This document shows, piece by piece, positions 29,075-38,623 of a stretch of 46,283 bases of DNA. The translations under genes were made by a program, and so were the position numbers. Each line of letters starts with the position of its first letter. The stretch's first letter is position 1. The stretch is taken from NCBI RefSeq assembly GCF_030382115.1, contig NZ_JAUDRJ010000001.1, forward strand, positions 158,065-204,347, read 5' to 3'. Below the pieces are notes generated by a model. The model was not told the DNA's origin. It did no database searches and was given only the letters and a program-made list of their open reading frames with translations. Origin of the DNA: Nostoc sp. GT001 (GTDB lineage Bacteria; Cyanobacteriota; Cyanobacteriia; Cyanobacteriales; Nostocaceae).

Positions 29075-32000
29075 TTGGCAGAAGATGGTTATCGCTATAC
29101 GCTCACTGCCCTAGATCCAAATAACGACCCATTAGTATATCGCTTAATTAATGCTCCTGTCGGTGCAGTGATTAATCGAGATACAGGTGAATTACTTTGG
29201 TTCCCTGAAACTACTGTCACTTCAGGTAGCAAAGCCAACTTTACTGTCGAAGTCAGCGATCGCAGAGGTGGTAAAGATACTCAAACCTTCACGGTGGATG
29301 CCTATAGTAAACTTGGCAAAATTCAAGGTGCGGTATTTGATGACCTGAATGGAAATGGATTACTCGATTCCAAACTGATCAAAGGTACAAATCCTGCTGT
29401 AATTATTGCCTTTGACGTGTCAGGAAGTACTGAAGCACCATTCTACGGTGCCCGCAACTTTCCGAATGTAAAAGTTGTTAAAGATGCCCAAGTCGCCGCT
29501 ATCAAAGAACTGGTCAAAGGGATTATCGCTCAAAGTCAAGGCAACAATGTCAAGATTGGGTTGATTACATTCGTTGCTGGTGGCACAATCGAAGACATGG
29601 ATTTATCTGCCACAGGCTTGCAGGAATACACTACCGCATTATTGGATACGAATAATAACGGCATCACCAACTTAAATGAAGTTTTAGGACAGCAAATTTT
29701 CGCTGACAACAAATTCTATCCACCGGGCAGAAGTGGATTTGATGCCGCTTTAACCACAATTCGCACATTATTACAGGCATATAGCGGCACGCCAAACCTG
29801 ATCTTTATGTCCGATGGCTACGGGCAACTTAACCCAGTTCTCGCTGCTAGTGTTGCCAATGATATTAAGACAGGCTTTGGCGATCCCACCCGTCAAGGTA
29901 ATGTTACTGCCTTTGCAATTGGTGAAGCATCAACCCTAGATACACTTAAAGAAATCGACCCAAATGCGATTAGACTCAAAGACATTGAATCTTTGACTAC
30001 ATTATTTGGCGGATTAGATGAAAACTACAATTTAGAACCGTTTAAAGAAAATGTCAGTGTTTATCTGGATTTGAACAACAACGGAGTTTATGATTCAAAC
30101 GAACCAATTCAAAAGACCAAACGTGGGTTTGCACCGAATAGTTTAGATAAAACTAATTATTATTACACCTTTGACAATTTACTACCAGGGGATTATCGTG
30201 TCCGTATTCTGCCACCAGCAGGTTATAAAATTACCACAAATTATAATTTAACCACAGGCAGCTACGATCCTGCCACGGATCAAGGCAATGGCATCTTGCA
30301 TCGCGTAACTACAGCAGGTGAAAGTTTTGTTGATTTCTTTGGTGTAAACCAGGTTGCAGCACCACCTAATAGTGATCCCAAATTTGTTACTACACCTCCG
30401 GTAATCACCCAGCTTAAAAGTGGTGAACTGCTCAAATATAATGCCAAAGCCACCGATGTCGATACTGATCCTTTGACTTTTGACCTAGTATTAGCACCCG
30501 ACGGTATGGCTGTAGATTCCAATAACGGCACAGTAATCTGGAATCCCACCAAAAAACAAGTCGCTGACTACTACGCCAAACTTGATGCGGATAATCAGTT
30601 TCTGATCAATTTTGGTAGATCAGAGGCAGTCAAATCCACCCTCACCTTTGATGCTTTGCTTCGAGTACGCGATGGTCAAGGGGGACAAGATATTCAATAT
30701 ATTAAAGTAGAGTTACTTCGTGATAATACACTTCCTGTCTTTACCTCCACTACACCAACAGCTAACCCGCAAGTAGGTAAAACTTTCCGTTACCAAGCTC
30801 AAGCACTGGATTCTGATGGCGATACTTTAATCTACTCACTACTGACAGGCGCTCCCAGTGGCATTACAATTAACTCCACTACTGGTTTAGTCACTTGGAA
30901 TCCGACTGCTGCTCAACTTGGCTCCCAAGAATTCTCCATTAAAGTTATAGATGGTAAAGGTGGAGAAGCACTACAGAAGGTGAGCCTAGTTGTTAACACT
31001 GCTGCACCAAATCTTGCCCCTGTCATCACTTCCACACCTCGTACCCAAACGCAACTGGGTAATAGTTACTACTACAAAATTGAAGCCACTGATCCTGACG
31101 GTGATATCTTAACTTACAGTTTACAGACTGCTCCAACTGGCATGACTATTGGTTCAGATGGTGTAATCACCTGGACTCCTACTGCATCTGGGTTTGGTTC
31201 TCACCCTGTAGTTATCAATGTCAGTGATGGTAGTTCTACTAAGACTCAAAGCTTTAACCTTAACGTTACTAATATTGCAGCTAACTATGCACCAAGTATT
31301 ACTTCTGCTCCAAATTTAATTACAAATATAGAGCGGACTTATGAGTACAATCTCACAGGTAGCGACCCTGATAATGATTTGCTGCTGTGGAGTTTGGATG
31401 CTGCCCCAGAGGGTATGGTGATTGATACTCAACGGGGAACTCTGCGTTGGCAGCCATCAAGCAATCAAATTGGTGAACATAATGTTAAGGTGCGTCTCAC
31501 TGATGCTTGGGGTCTTTATACTGGTCAAGAATTTACTCTTACTGTCACTGGTACTAATATTCCTTCTGCAATTGTCTCCAATCCCATAACCAGAGCCGCC
31601 CAAAATCAGCTTTATACCTATACGGTGATTGCCACCGATCCCGAAAACGACCCCCTTACCTTCAGCTTAGGTCGTAAACCTGTGGGGATGACGATTGATA
31701 GCAACGGGGTAATTCGCTGGACACCCCAAGCGTCGCAAATCGGTTCTCAACAAGTTGAAGTCTTTGCACGCGACGCTCAAGGTGCTGTCACCACGCAGAC
31801 TTACGCCATTGAAGTTGGCGCAACCGCCATCAACACTGCCCCAAGTATCACTTCTACCCCAGTATACTTAGCCGCAGTTGGTAGTCCTTACACTTATCAA
31901 GTGCAAGCTACTGACCCGGATGCTGGCGATCGCTTAACATATCAATTGTTGTCTGTGCCTGCGGGTGTAACAGGTATCAGCATTGACTCTACCACTGGAT

Positions 32001-35000
32001 TACTCACTTGGGCTAATCCTGTTGCTGGTAACTACAAGATAGTTGTCGGTGCAGTGGATGCTGCTGGTTTAGGTGCGGCACAGGGCTTTACACTGACTGC
32101 ACGAGTTAATAATGCTCCGGTAATTCGCTCTACACCTGTGTTAACAGCAACCCCTGGCAGTACGTACAGCTATGATGTAATTGCCAGTGATGCGGATGGG
32201 GATCGCTTATCTTACACCTTGGATCAGACATCCCGTGATTTGGGAATGACACTGGATACTCTCGGCAGACTGCGCTGGACACCGACTACTAATAATGTTG
32301 GCAGTCATACAGTTGTCATTACAGTCAACGACGGCAATGGTAGTACTGGGCAGCAACAGTATAATCTGTCGGTGGCGGCTGACAGTGTAGCACCGAAAGT
32401 TAGGCTGATTGCGAATTACGACCTAGTAAATCTAGGCGAGTCGATAACGTTCCAAGCACGAGCTACGGATAATATAAAGGTAGCTGGGCTGCAATTGTTG
32501 ATTGATGGAACTGCGGTAGTGTTGGATAGCAATGGTATGGCGACATTCAAACCCACCACTGCCGGGACGATTACCGCAAAAGCGATCGCAAAAGACACGG
32601 CTGGTAATATTGGTGAAGCTACATTCAGTGTGGCTGTGATTGACACCAGCGATGTGAATGCACCTTCTATTAGCCTTGACCTCAGTGCGATCGCTGGTGG
32701 TTTAATAACCGCACCTGTCGATATTAAGGGTTCTATTTCCGATGATGGCAGCTTGGATTATTACCGTCTCTTGGTTGCACCTGTTGCTGGTGGCGAGTTC
32801 AAGGAGATAGCTTTTGTTGATAATCCAAGTGCGATCGCTAATGGGGTCTTGGGTAAGTTCGACCCGTCACTGTTGCAGAATGACAGCTATATCCTGCGCC
32901 TGGAAGTTGCCGATAATGGTGGGCATATCAGCATAGCTGATGAGGTTATTGATGTTGCTGGGGATTTGAAGCTGGGGAATTTCAGACTGTCGTTTACGGA
33001 TCTTGTTGTTCCGGTAACAGGAATACCTATAACCCTAACACGGACGTATGACAGTCTAAATTCTGGTAGCACTGATGACTTTGGTTACGGATGGCGCATG
33101 GAATTCAGAGATACTGACCTGCGGACTTCTCTGCGTCCTCCCAGCGAAGACAGCCAACTTGTAGGCTACCAGAATCCTTTTAAAAATGGTACTAAAGTAT
33201 ACATAACTCTCCCTGGTGGGAAACGCGAGGCATTTACATTTAAGGCGAAGCAAGTCGAGCAAGTCGATGGTGGCTCTTTACTCTATTTTTCTAAGTATTT
33301 CTATCAGCCAGAATTTGTTGCTGACAAAGGTGTAACCAGTACATTGACCGTTGAAAGCAATTTCATCACCAAGCAACAAGATGCCGACGAATTCTACGGC
33401 TTCCAAGGAAACCCCTACAATCCTGCCGATCCGCTATTTGGTGGCAAGTATAAGTTAACAACCAAAGAAGGGGTGGTATATGAAATTGATGCTGCTACTG
33501 GTGATTTACTAACGGTTACTGACACGAATGGCAACAAGTTAACCTATACAGATGCGGATATCACTAGTTCGACTGGGCAGAAAATAACCTTTGGGCGGGA
33601 CGCGCAGGGCAGGATTGCGACGGTGACTGACCCGGCTGGTAAGCAAATTCGATACGATTACAACGCTCAGGGCGATTTAATTAGTGTTACGGATAGAGAA
33701 GGTAACACCACACGTATGGAGTATGACCAAGACCGTAAGCACTACCTTGACAAAATCATCGACCCCTTGGGCAGGACTGGTGTCAAGAACGAGTACGGTG
33801 ATGATGGGCGGTTGAAATATCTGGAAGATGTTAACGGTCAGAAGGTGGAAATGTCCTATGACCCGAATAACTCCAGACAGGTAGTTAAAGATACACGCGG
33901 TTACTCTACAACTTACATCTACGACGAACGTGGAAATGTCCTGCAAGAAATTGATGCTAAGGGAGGTATTACCACACGTACTTATGACAATGATAATAAC
34001 CTGTTGAGTGAAACTGATGCAGATGGTGTCACAAACGAATATACCTACGATAACCGCAGAAATCTGTTGACCATTGAAGATGGAGATGGCAACATTACTC
34101 GCATGACCTATAACATTAGAGGTCAAGCAAATAATATTGTTTCGCCAACAGGTTTAACAACTAGTGCCAAGTACGATCTCCGTGGCAATTTAATCGAAAG
34201 CATTGATACAGATGGCTTAAAAACAACTTATACATATAATGCACAAGGTCAACTGCGTTTCCAAACTGCACCAGATGGTCAAGTCACAGAGTTTGACTAT
34301 GACCGCTTTGGTAACATTAACCGCATGGTTGATAGCCGAGGTAATGAAGTTAAGGCCTATTATGATTTCAATGGCAGAATTGAAAAAGCCACTACAACAT
34401 TCATCCTAAATGGGCAGACATATAGTCAATGGATGGATTATGACTATGACGATAATGGTCGAACCATTGCCAGCAGAACTTCTCAAGGTAATAGCCAATC
34501 AATGAGCTATGACGCTCTTGGGCGTGTTTCATCAATGACGGATGTATTCGGGAATGTCACCTCCTACCGCTACGATTTACAGGGAACAGTTGGACAAGGC
34601 AATATTTTAACCGCTCCTGGATCAGTCGTCACTCGAATAGATGAAATGACGCTGCCAGACAATACACCTTTGGACAGCAGCGACAATCCGAAAGTTATCA
34701 AGAAGTATGACCAAGCCAACAATCTAGTAGCACAAATTTCACCAACTGGGTTAGAAACACGCTACATCTACGATGAATTAGGTCGTTTAGCAAAGACTAT
34801 TCTACCTGATTTAACACCCGATAACTGGGACGACAACCCAACAGTTAAAACCGAGTATTCAGCCGCAAGTCGCGTCAAAGCCCAGACTGATGTTTACGGC
34901 AATCGGGAAGAATATTTCTACAACGACCTGGGTCAGCTAATTCGCTTAAAGGATGTTCTCACTAATGACACCACCTATACCTACAATAAGGGTGGTCAAA

Positions 35001-36856
35001 TTGAGACGGTGACTGATCCTCGGAATCGCACTACTCGCTATGTTTATGATGACAAAGCGCGACTTAAAGAAACAGTTTTCTTTGATAACTCTCATTATCA
35101 AGTAAGTTATGACGAACTGGGACGGGTCAAGAGCGAAACAAATGAACTCAACCAAACTACAACTTACGAATACGATGCTTTCAGTCAAGTAAGCGCAGTC
35201 ATTAATGCTCTGAATCAACGAACAGAGTTTGAATACGATCAACGTAAGAATCTAGTCAAAGTCACTGATGCCCTGGGTCACTCTACCCGTTACAAATATG
35301 ATGAATACGCCCAGCAGGTAGAAACTCTCTTCAATAACGGCGATAAAGTTTCAATCGGCTATGACCAATTTAGCCGAGTCACTAGTGTTACAGACGAGAA
35401 TTTAAATACCACTAAGTACACCTACGACAATCTCAGTCAACTAACTCAAGTTGAACAAGCTAATCAAGCTAAAACAAAATATACCTACAATAATCTCGGT
35501 CTTTTAACTCAAACTCAAGATGCAAATCAAAATATCACTCAGTATGAGTATGATGACTTTTATCGCTTAACGGCAACAATTTTGCCGATGGGTCAGCAGA
35601 ATAAAACTGTTTATGACAAGTTTGGGCAAGTCACTAGTCAAAAAGATTTCAATGGCGACACTATTAACTACAACTATGACCAATACGGTCGCCTCAAGCA
35701 AAAAACCTTTACTGATCCCAGAGTTGCAACAGTCTCTTACACTTACGATCCAGTTTCGTCGCAGCTGAAGACTGTGACGGATGGACGTGGGGTAACACAG
35801 TACAACTATGACCAGCGCGATCGCTTATCCAAAATTATTCAACCCGATCAACAATTTGTTAGCTACGGCTATGATTTGTTAAGCAATGTTACATCTTTGA
35901 CAACAGAGGCGGGAACCACTAGCTACGGTTACGACAAGCTGAATCGCTTGGATACTGTTAAAGATGGCACGCGACTCTTAGCAGATTATGATTATGATGC
36001 TGTTGGCAACTTAATTCAAACAAAGTTGGCTAATGGTTCTGTTGAATCACGGCAGTACGATACACGCGATCGCTTAACCCAAGTGACAACAAAAAACGTC
36101 ACGGGTACAACATTCTCTGAATTTAAGTACACCCTTGATGCAGTCGGCAATCGTAAGAAAGTAGAAGAATACTCTGGTCGCAGTGTTGATTATACTTACG
36201 ATTCGCTCTATCGTCTGACTGAAGAAAAAATCACTGATGCCACAGCAGGGAACCGCACTCTTGGCTATTCCTATGACTTAGCAGGAAATCGTTTAAACAA
36301 AACTGATTCCTTGGAAGGATTAACTACTTACACCTATGATGCCAATAATCGACTCAAGGATACAACCCAAGGTAGCGTAGTTACAAACTTTACTTACGAT
36401 AATAACGGTTCACTCAAACAACGTGCTAATGGCAGCCAGACAATTAACTACGATTGGATTAATGACGGAGAAAATCGCCTGATTGGGGTGACTAGTTCTT
36501 CTACAACTGGTATTTCCCAACAGCAGTATATCTACGATGCCTTTGGTAGCCGTGTTGCAAGTATCTCTGATGGGGTAAGAACTAATTACTTGGCTGCACC
36601 GATTTGGGATTTGCCCCAAGTTTTGATGGAATATGACGAGTCCGGGCAAATTACGACTGATTATACATTAGGCATGGGATTGGTGCGATCGCGTCATGAT
36701 GACAGGGAAGGTTTTTATCACACTGATGGGCTGGGTTCAACTAGGCTAATCACAGATAATGTTGGTTTGATTACCGACCGCTACACCTATGATGCCTTTG
36801 GGGTGTTGTTGAATCAAGATGGTACTTTCGGTAACTCCTTCGGGTTTGCTAGGTGA
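29075..36856 (+). CDS. Giant protein, segment 4: vWA, He_PIG repeats and Rhs/YD shell
   Basis: 2,593 residues. An He_PIG domain starts it. A Cna-B/SdrD-like domain begins at about 29,317 (GAVFDDLNGNGLLD) and is interrupted by a von Willebrand factor A domain with the MIDAS motif DVSGST at about 29,414. The Cna-B part then resumes at about 30,055-30,340 (YLDLNNNGVYDSNEP, LLPGDYRVRI). He_PIG-like repeats of about 95 residues run to about 32,380. From about 32,976 the Rhs-type opening (GNFRLSFTDLVVPVTG, ITLTRTYDSLNSGS, FGYGWRMEF) leads into dozens of YD repeats (T-x-Y-x-Y-D/N) up to 36,800. These build the hollow shell that encloses a toxin in Rhs/Tc proteins. The frame breaks at about 36851. 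Confidence 0.9.
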   Translation: MAEDGYRYTLTALDPNNDPLVYRLINAPVGAVINRDTGELLWFPETTVTSGSKANFTVEVSDRRGGKDTQTFTVDAYSKLGKIQGAVFDDLNGNGLLDSKLIKGTNPAVIIAFDVSGSTEAPFYGARNFPNVKVVKDAQVAAIKELVKGIIAQSQGNNVKIGLITFVAGGTIEDMDLSATGLQEYTTALLDTNNNGITNLNEVLGQQIFADNKFYPPGRSGFDAALTTIRTLLQAYSGTPNLIFMSDGYGQLNPVLAASVANDIKTGFGDPTRQGNVTAFAIGEASTLDTLKEIDPNAIRLKDIESLTTLFGGLDENYNLEPFKENVSVYLDLNNNGVYDSNEPIQKTKRGFAPNSLDKTNYYYTFDNLLPGDYRVRILPPAGYKITTNYNLTTGSYDPATDQGNGILHRVTTAGESFVDFFGVNQVAAPPNSDPKFVTTPPVITQLKSGELLKYNAKATDVDTDPLTFDLVLAPDGMAVDSNNGTVIWNPTKKQVADYYAKLDADNQFLINFGRSEAVKSTLTFDALLRVRDGQGGQDIQYIKVELLRDNTLPVFTSTTPTANPQVGKTFRYQAQALDSDGDTLIYSLLTGAPSGITINSTTGLVTWNPTAAQLGSQEFSIKVIDGKGGEALQKVSLVVNTAAPNLAPVITSTPRTQTQLGNSYYYKIEATDPDGDILTYSLQTAPTGMTIGSDGVITWTPTASGFGSHPVVINVSDGSSTKTQSFNLNVTNIAANYAPSITSAPNLITNIERTYEYNLTGSDPDNDLLLWSLDAAPEGMVIDTQRGTLRWQPSSNQIGEHNVKVRLTDAWGLYTGQEFTLTVTGTNIPSAIVSNPITRAAQNQLYTYTVIATDPENDPLTFSLGRKPVGMTIDSNGVIRWTPQASQIGSQQVEVFARDAQGAVTTQTYAIEVGATAINTAPSITSTPVYLAAVGSPYTYQVQATDPDAGDRLTYQLLSVPAGVTGISIDSTTGLLTWANPVAGNYKIVVGAVDAAGLGAAQGFTLTARVNNAPVIRSTPVLTATPGSTYSYDVIASDADGDRLSYTLDQTSRDLGMTLDTLGRLRWTPTTNNVGSHTVVITVNDGNGSTGQQQYNLSVAADSVAPKVRLIANYDLVNLGESITFQARATDNIKVAGLQLLIDGTAVVLDSNGMATFKPTTAGTITAKAIAKDTAGNIGEATFSVAVIDTSDVNAPSISLDLSAIAGGLITAPVDIKGSISDDGSLDYYRLLVAPVAGGEFKEIAFVDNPSAIANGVLGKFDPSLLQNDSYILRLEVADNGGHISIADEVIDVAGDLKLGNFRLSFTDLVVPVTGIPITLTRTYDSLNSGSTDDFGYGWRMEFRDTDLRTSLRPPSEDSQLVGYQNPFKNGTKVYITLPGGKREAFTFKAKQVEQVDGGSLLYFSKYFYQPEFVADKGVTSTLTVESNFITKQQDADEFYGFQGNPYNPADPLFGGKYKLTTKEGVVYEIDAATGDLLTVTDTNGNKLTYTDADITSSTGQKITFGRDAQGRIATVTDPAGKQIRYDYNAQGDLISVTDREGNTTRMEYDQDRKHYLDKIIDPLGRTGVKNEYGDDGRLKYLEDVNGQKVEMSYDPNNSRQVVKDTRGYSTTYIYDERGNVLQEIDAKGGITTRTYDNDNNLLSETDADGVTNEYTYDNRRNLLTIEDGDGNITRMTYNIRGQANNIVSPTGLTTSAKYDLRGNLIESIDTDGLKTTYTYNAQGQLRFQTAPDGQVTEFDYDRFGNINRMVDSRGNEVKAYYDFNGRIEKATTTFILNGQTYSQWMDYDYDDNGRTIASRTSQGNSQSMSYDALGRVSSMTDVFGNVTSYRYDLQGTVGQGNILTAPGSVVTRIDEMTLPDNTPLDSSDNPKVIKKYDQANNLVAQISPTGLETRYIYDELGRLAKTILPDLTPDNWDDNPTVKTEYSAASRVKAQTDVYGNREEYFYNDLGQLIRLKDVLTNDTTYTYNKGGQIETVTDPRNRTTRYVYDDKARLKETVFFDNSHYQVSYDELGRVKSETNELNQTTTYEYDAFSQVSAVINALNQRTEFEYDQRKNLVKVTDALGHSTRYKYDEYAQQVETLFNNGDKVSIGYDQFSRVTSVTDENLNTTKYTYDNLSQLTQVEQANQAKTKYTYNNLGLLTQTQDANQNITQYEYDDFYRLTATILPMGQQNKTVYDKFGQVTSQKDFNGDTINYNYDQYGRLKQKTFTDPRVATVSYTYDPVSSQLKTVTDGRGVTQYNYDQRDRLSKIIQPDQQFVSYGYDLLSNVTSLTTEAGTTSYGYDKLNRLDTVKDGTRLLADYDYDAVGNLIQTKLANGSVESRQYDTRDRLTQVTTKNVTGTTFSEFKYTLDAVGNRKKVEEYSGRSVDYTYDSLYRLTEEKITDATAGNRTLGYSYDLAGNRLNKTDSLEGLTTYTYDANNRLKDTTQGSVVTNFTYDNNGSLKQRANGSQTINYDWINDGENRLIGVTSSSTTGISQQQYIYDAFGSRVASISDGVRTNYLAAPIWDLPQVLMEYDESGQITTDYTLGMGLVRSRHDDREGFYHTDGLGSTRLITDNVGLITDRYTYDAFGVLLNQDGTFGNSFGFAR

Positions 36857-38357
36857 ACAACGGGATGCTGCAACTGGTTTGGATTATCTACGGGCGAGGT
36901 ATTATGACTCCAGTTTAGGACGCTTTATCTCCAAGGATGAGTTTCCTGGATACTTAAACGACCCCTACAGTCAGCATGATTACCAGTATGCTCACGCTAA
37001 CCCTGTCAGATATACCGACCCCAGTGGGTATTTCACTTTGGGAGATGCAATGGCTGCTGTCACCCTTGCGGGGCAACTAGCTACATTTAGCGGCATTGGT
37101 TTTGGGGTAGGTTACATTGCTGGGGCTGCGGCTAATGGTGCAAGTGGCGAAGAAATCCTGGGTATGTTTGGCGAATGGGGGGCAGGTTTTGCCAGTGGTG
37201 TATCTGGTGGTTTCTTAACTGATGTATATGAATTCACTACTGGACAGAAGATTGAACCAAAACATGCCATGCTCTATAACGCTGGTAATGTTACTGGTAT
37301 TGGCGTATCCTTTTTGACAGGCATGAAAGCTGCAACCTGGGCGAAAACTGCAATTGGGCCTCTAAAGTGGGTATCTACTGTACAAACTGGATTAGATGTT
37401 TATGATGCGGCTAAAGCTACCAATAACCTTTACCAAAGTTACCAAGATAACGGTAAGTTTGAACGAGAAGATGCTTGGAACTTGCTGGCTTATGTACCCT
37501 TTGTTGGCTCATTATTAGGGGTCAAAAAATTCTTTGCTGCTAATAAGGCGATTAAAGAAGGTACTGAAGGTGTAGATAATGTCCTAAAAAATGGCGCTGA
37601 AAATGTAGGAACCCAAATTAGGAATTGCTTTGTCGCTGGTACAGAAATTCTTACAACAGAAGGTATTAAGAACATTGAGGATATTAAAGTTGGCGATTGG
37701 GTAATTGCAGATGACCCAACTACTCCCGGCGAAATTGAAGCACGTCAAGTAACAGATACGTTTGTACGGGAAACAACTGCTTTGGTTGATTTGTATGTGG
37801 ACGGGGAAGTGATTTCGACTACAGGCGAACATCCTTTCTGGACACCTGATAAGGGTTGGGTAGAAGCTAAGGATTTGCAGGTTGGAAGCTTGTTGCAGAC
37901 GGAAGATGGCAGGGTTATTGATGTTGATCGGGTTGAGAAGAGGGAAGGGCAGTTTGAGGTTTATAACTTTAAGGTTGATGGCTTTCACTCCTACTTCGTT
38001 TCTGGCCTTGGTGTATTGGTTCATAATGCGACTTATGACGATGATGATATATGGGCAGAACTAGACAGACTCAATAATCCATTACCTAAAGTCTCACCAC
38101 AGGCTCAAGCAATTTCACGTGGTCATGCTTTCAACGACCATATTGGAGACTTTGATTTTGACACTCCAGATGATTTTGCTAGGCATATTGACAACATAAT
38201 TAACAATCCTTCAAATGTAAAAAATCTAGAACGTGGAAGAACTGCTTACTGGGATAATCAATCAGGAACAGTTATAATTATAGATCCAGGCGATATAGAT
38301 GGCGGTACAGCATTTAGACCTGATAGAGGCAAAGCTTATTTTGATAACTTAGAATAG
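36819..38357 (+). CDS. Giant protein, segment 5: Rhs core end, Hint domain and C-terminal toxin
   Basis: 512 residues; the first 10 or so are out of frame. The true frame begins at GEQRDAATGLDYLRARYYDS, the Rhs core signature, and runs to DPSGYFTLGD at about 37018-37050, matching the DPxG...D self-cleavage pattern at the end of Rhs shells. A Gly/Ala-rich hydrophobic stretch follows. A Hint (intein-like) domain spans about 37626-38027, from CFVAGTEILTTEGIKNI through STTGEHPFWTPDKGW to GLGVLVHN, with the expected N-terminal Cys and C-terminal His-Asn. The 110-residue tip (38028-38357) has HAFNDHIGDFDF, GRTAYWDN and GGTAFRPDRGKAYFDNL. It resembles polymorphic toxin tips, probably BECR-fold RNases, though the enzyme class is inferred. 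Confidence 0.85.
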   Translation: MVLSVTPSGLLGEQRDAATGLDYLRARYYDSSLGRFISKDEFPGYLNDPYSQHDYQYAHANPVRYTDPSGYFTLGDAMAAVTLAGQLATFSGIGFGVGYIAGAAANGASGEEILGMFGEWGAGFASGVSGGFLTDVYEFTTGQKIEPKHAMLYNAGNVTGIGVSFLTGMKAATWAKTAIGPLKWVSTVQTGLDVYDAAKATNNLYQSYQDNGKFEREDAWNLLAYVPFVGSLLGVKKFFAANKAIKEGTEGVDNVLKNGAENVGTQIRNCFVAGTEILTTEGIKNIEDIKVGDWVIADDPTTPGEIEARQVTDTFVRETTALVDLYVDGEVISTTGEHPFWTPDKGWVEAKDLQVGSLLQTEDGRVIDVDRVEKREGQFEVYNFKVDGFHSYFVSGLGVLVHNATYDDDDIWAELDRLNNPLPKVSPQAQAISRGHAFNDHIGDFDFDTPDDFARHIDNIINNPSNVKNLERGRTAYWDNQSGTVIIIDPGDIDGGTAFRPDRGKAYFDNLE

Positions 38358-38367
38358 GAAGATATTT

Positions 38368-38572
38368 ATGGAACTCATAGAAAAAAAGTGAAATGGTTGA
38401 AGTTAGACTATCAATTGATGAATTAAACATTCTGATAAAGGTACTTAATAAAGTGTGTAACACTCTTTCTGACTCAGATTTTAAAGCAAGAGTTGGAGTA
38501 CATAGAGAAGAAATCATGCTAATTTTATCTTCAATTAATGAAGTAGTTGAAGATTTTAATAAAAAAGAATAA
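38368..38572 (+). pseudogene. Small immunity-like gene with a shift in an A7 run
   Basis: From ATG at 38368, ten bases after the toxin stop and with AGGAAG at the right distance, the frame reads MELIEKK and stops. Removing one A from the A7 run at 38381-38387 joins it to MVEVRLSIDELNILIKVLN, which runs to 38572. The intact part from ATG 38393 gives 59 residues but has no ribosome site. The joined sequence aligns with the first domain of the next gene: MELI/MKLI, LSIDELNIL/FSLDEITTL, LNKVC/LNEVC and VHREE/ISREQ. It is thus a one-domain relative, most likely an immunity protein or its remnant. Confidence 0.65.
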
Positions 38573-38623
38573 AGCAGAAAGCAGCTAAAAATTGTAATTC
38601 TTATTGAGACATAGTGAGTGAAA

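Larger units (their letters stand above)
13588..38357 (+). pseudogene. Giant adhesin-Rhs-toxin gene, split by four frameshifts
   Basis: Five consecutive reading frames join into one protein of about 8,250 residues if four single-base shifts are undone. These are an extra base at about 14291 (GATAGAG-a-CTG), an extra T at about 27445, a missing base at about 28990 (between GTGTTTTC and CAAGAC) and an extra A at about 36851 (GCT-a-GGTGAA). At each join, the protein continues sensibly across the repaired frame, for example TFGNSFGFA then GEQRDAATGLDYL. Domain order: Ser/Thr/Asn-rich N-terminus, beta-rich segment, Ig-like units, cadherin, He_PIG, PPC repeats, vWA inside Cna-B/SdrD, He_PIG, Rhs/YD shell, Hint, toxin. 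I saw no RTX nonapeptides. It is either a decaying gene or an intact one with assembly errors. Confidence 0.85.

Noticed and set aside
33677..34126. 149-residue minus-strand frame inside the Rhs shell
   Set aside because: It is the antisense shadow of the YD repeats, and the composition is not protein-like.
13588..38357. RTX calcium-binding nonapeptides, expected for a T1SS substrate
   Set aside because: I looked for repeated GGxGxD motifs and saw none.
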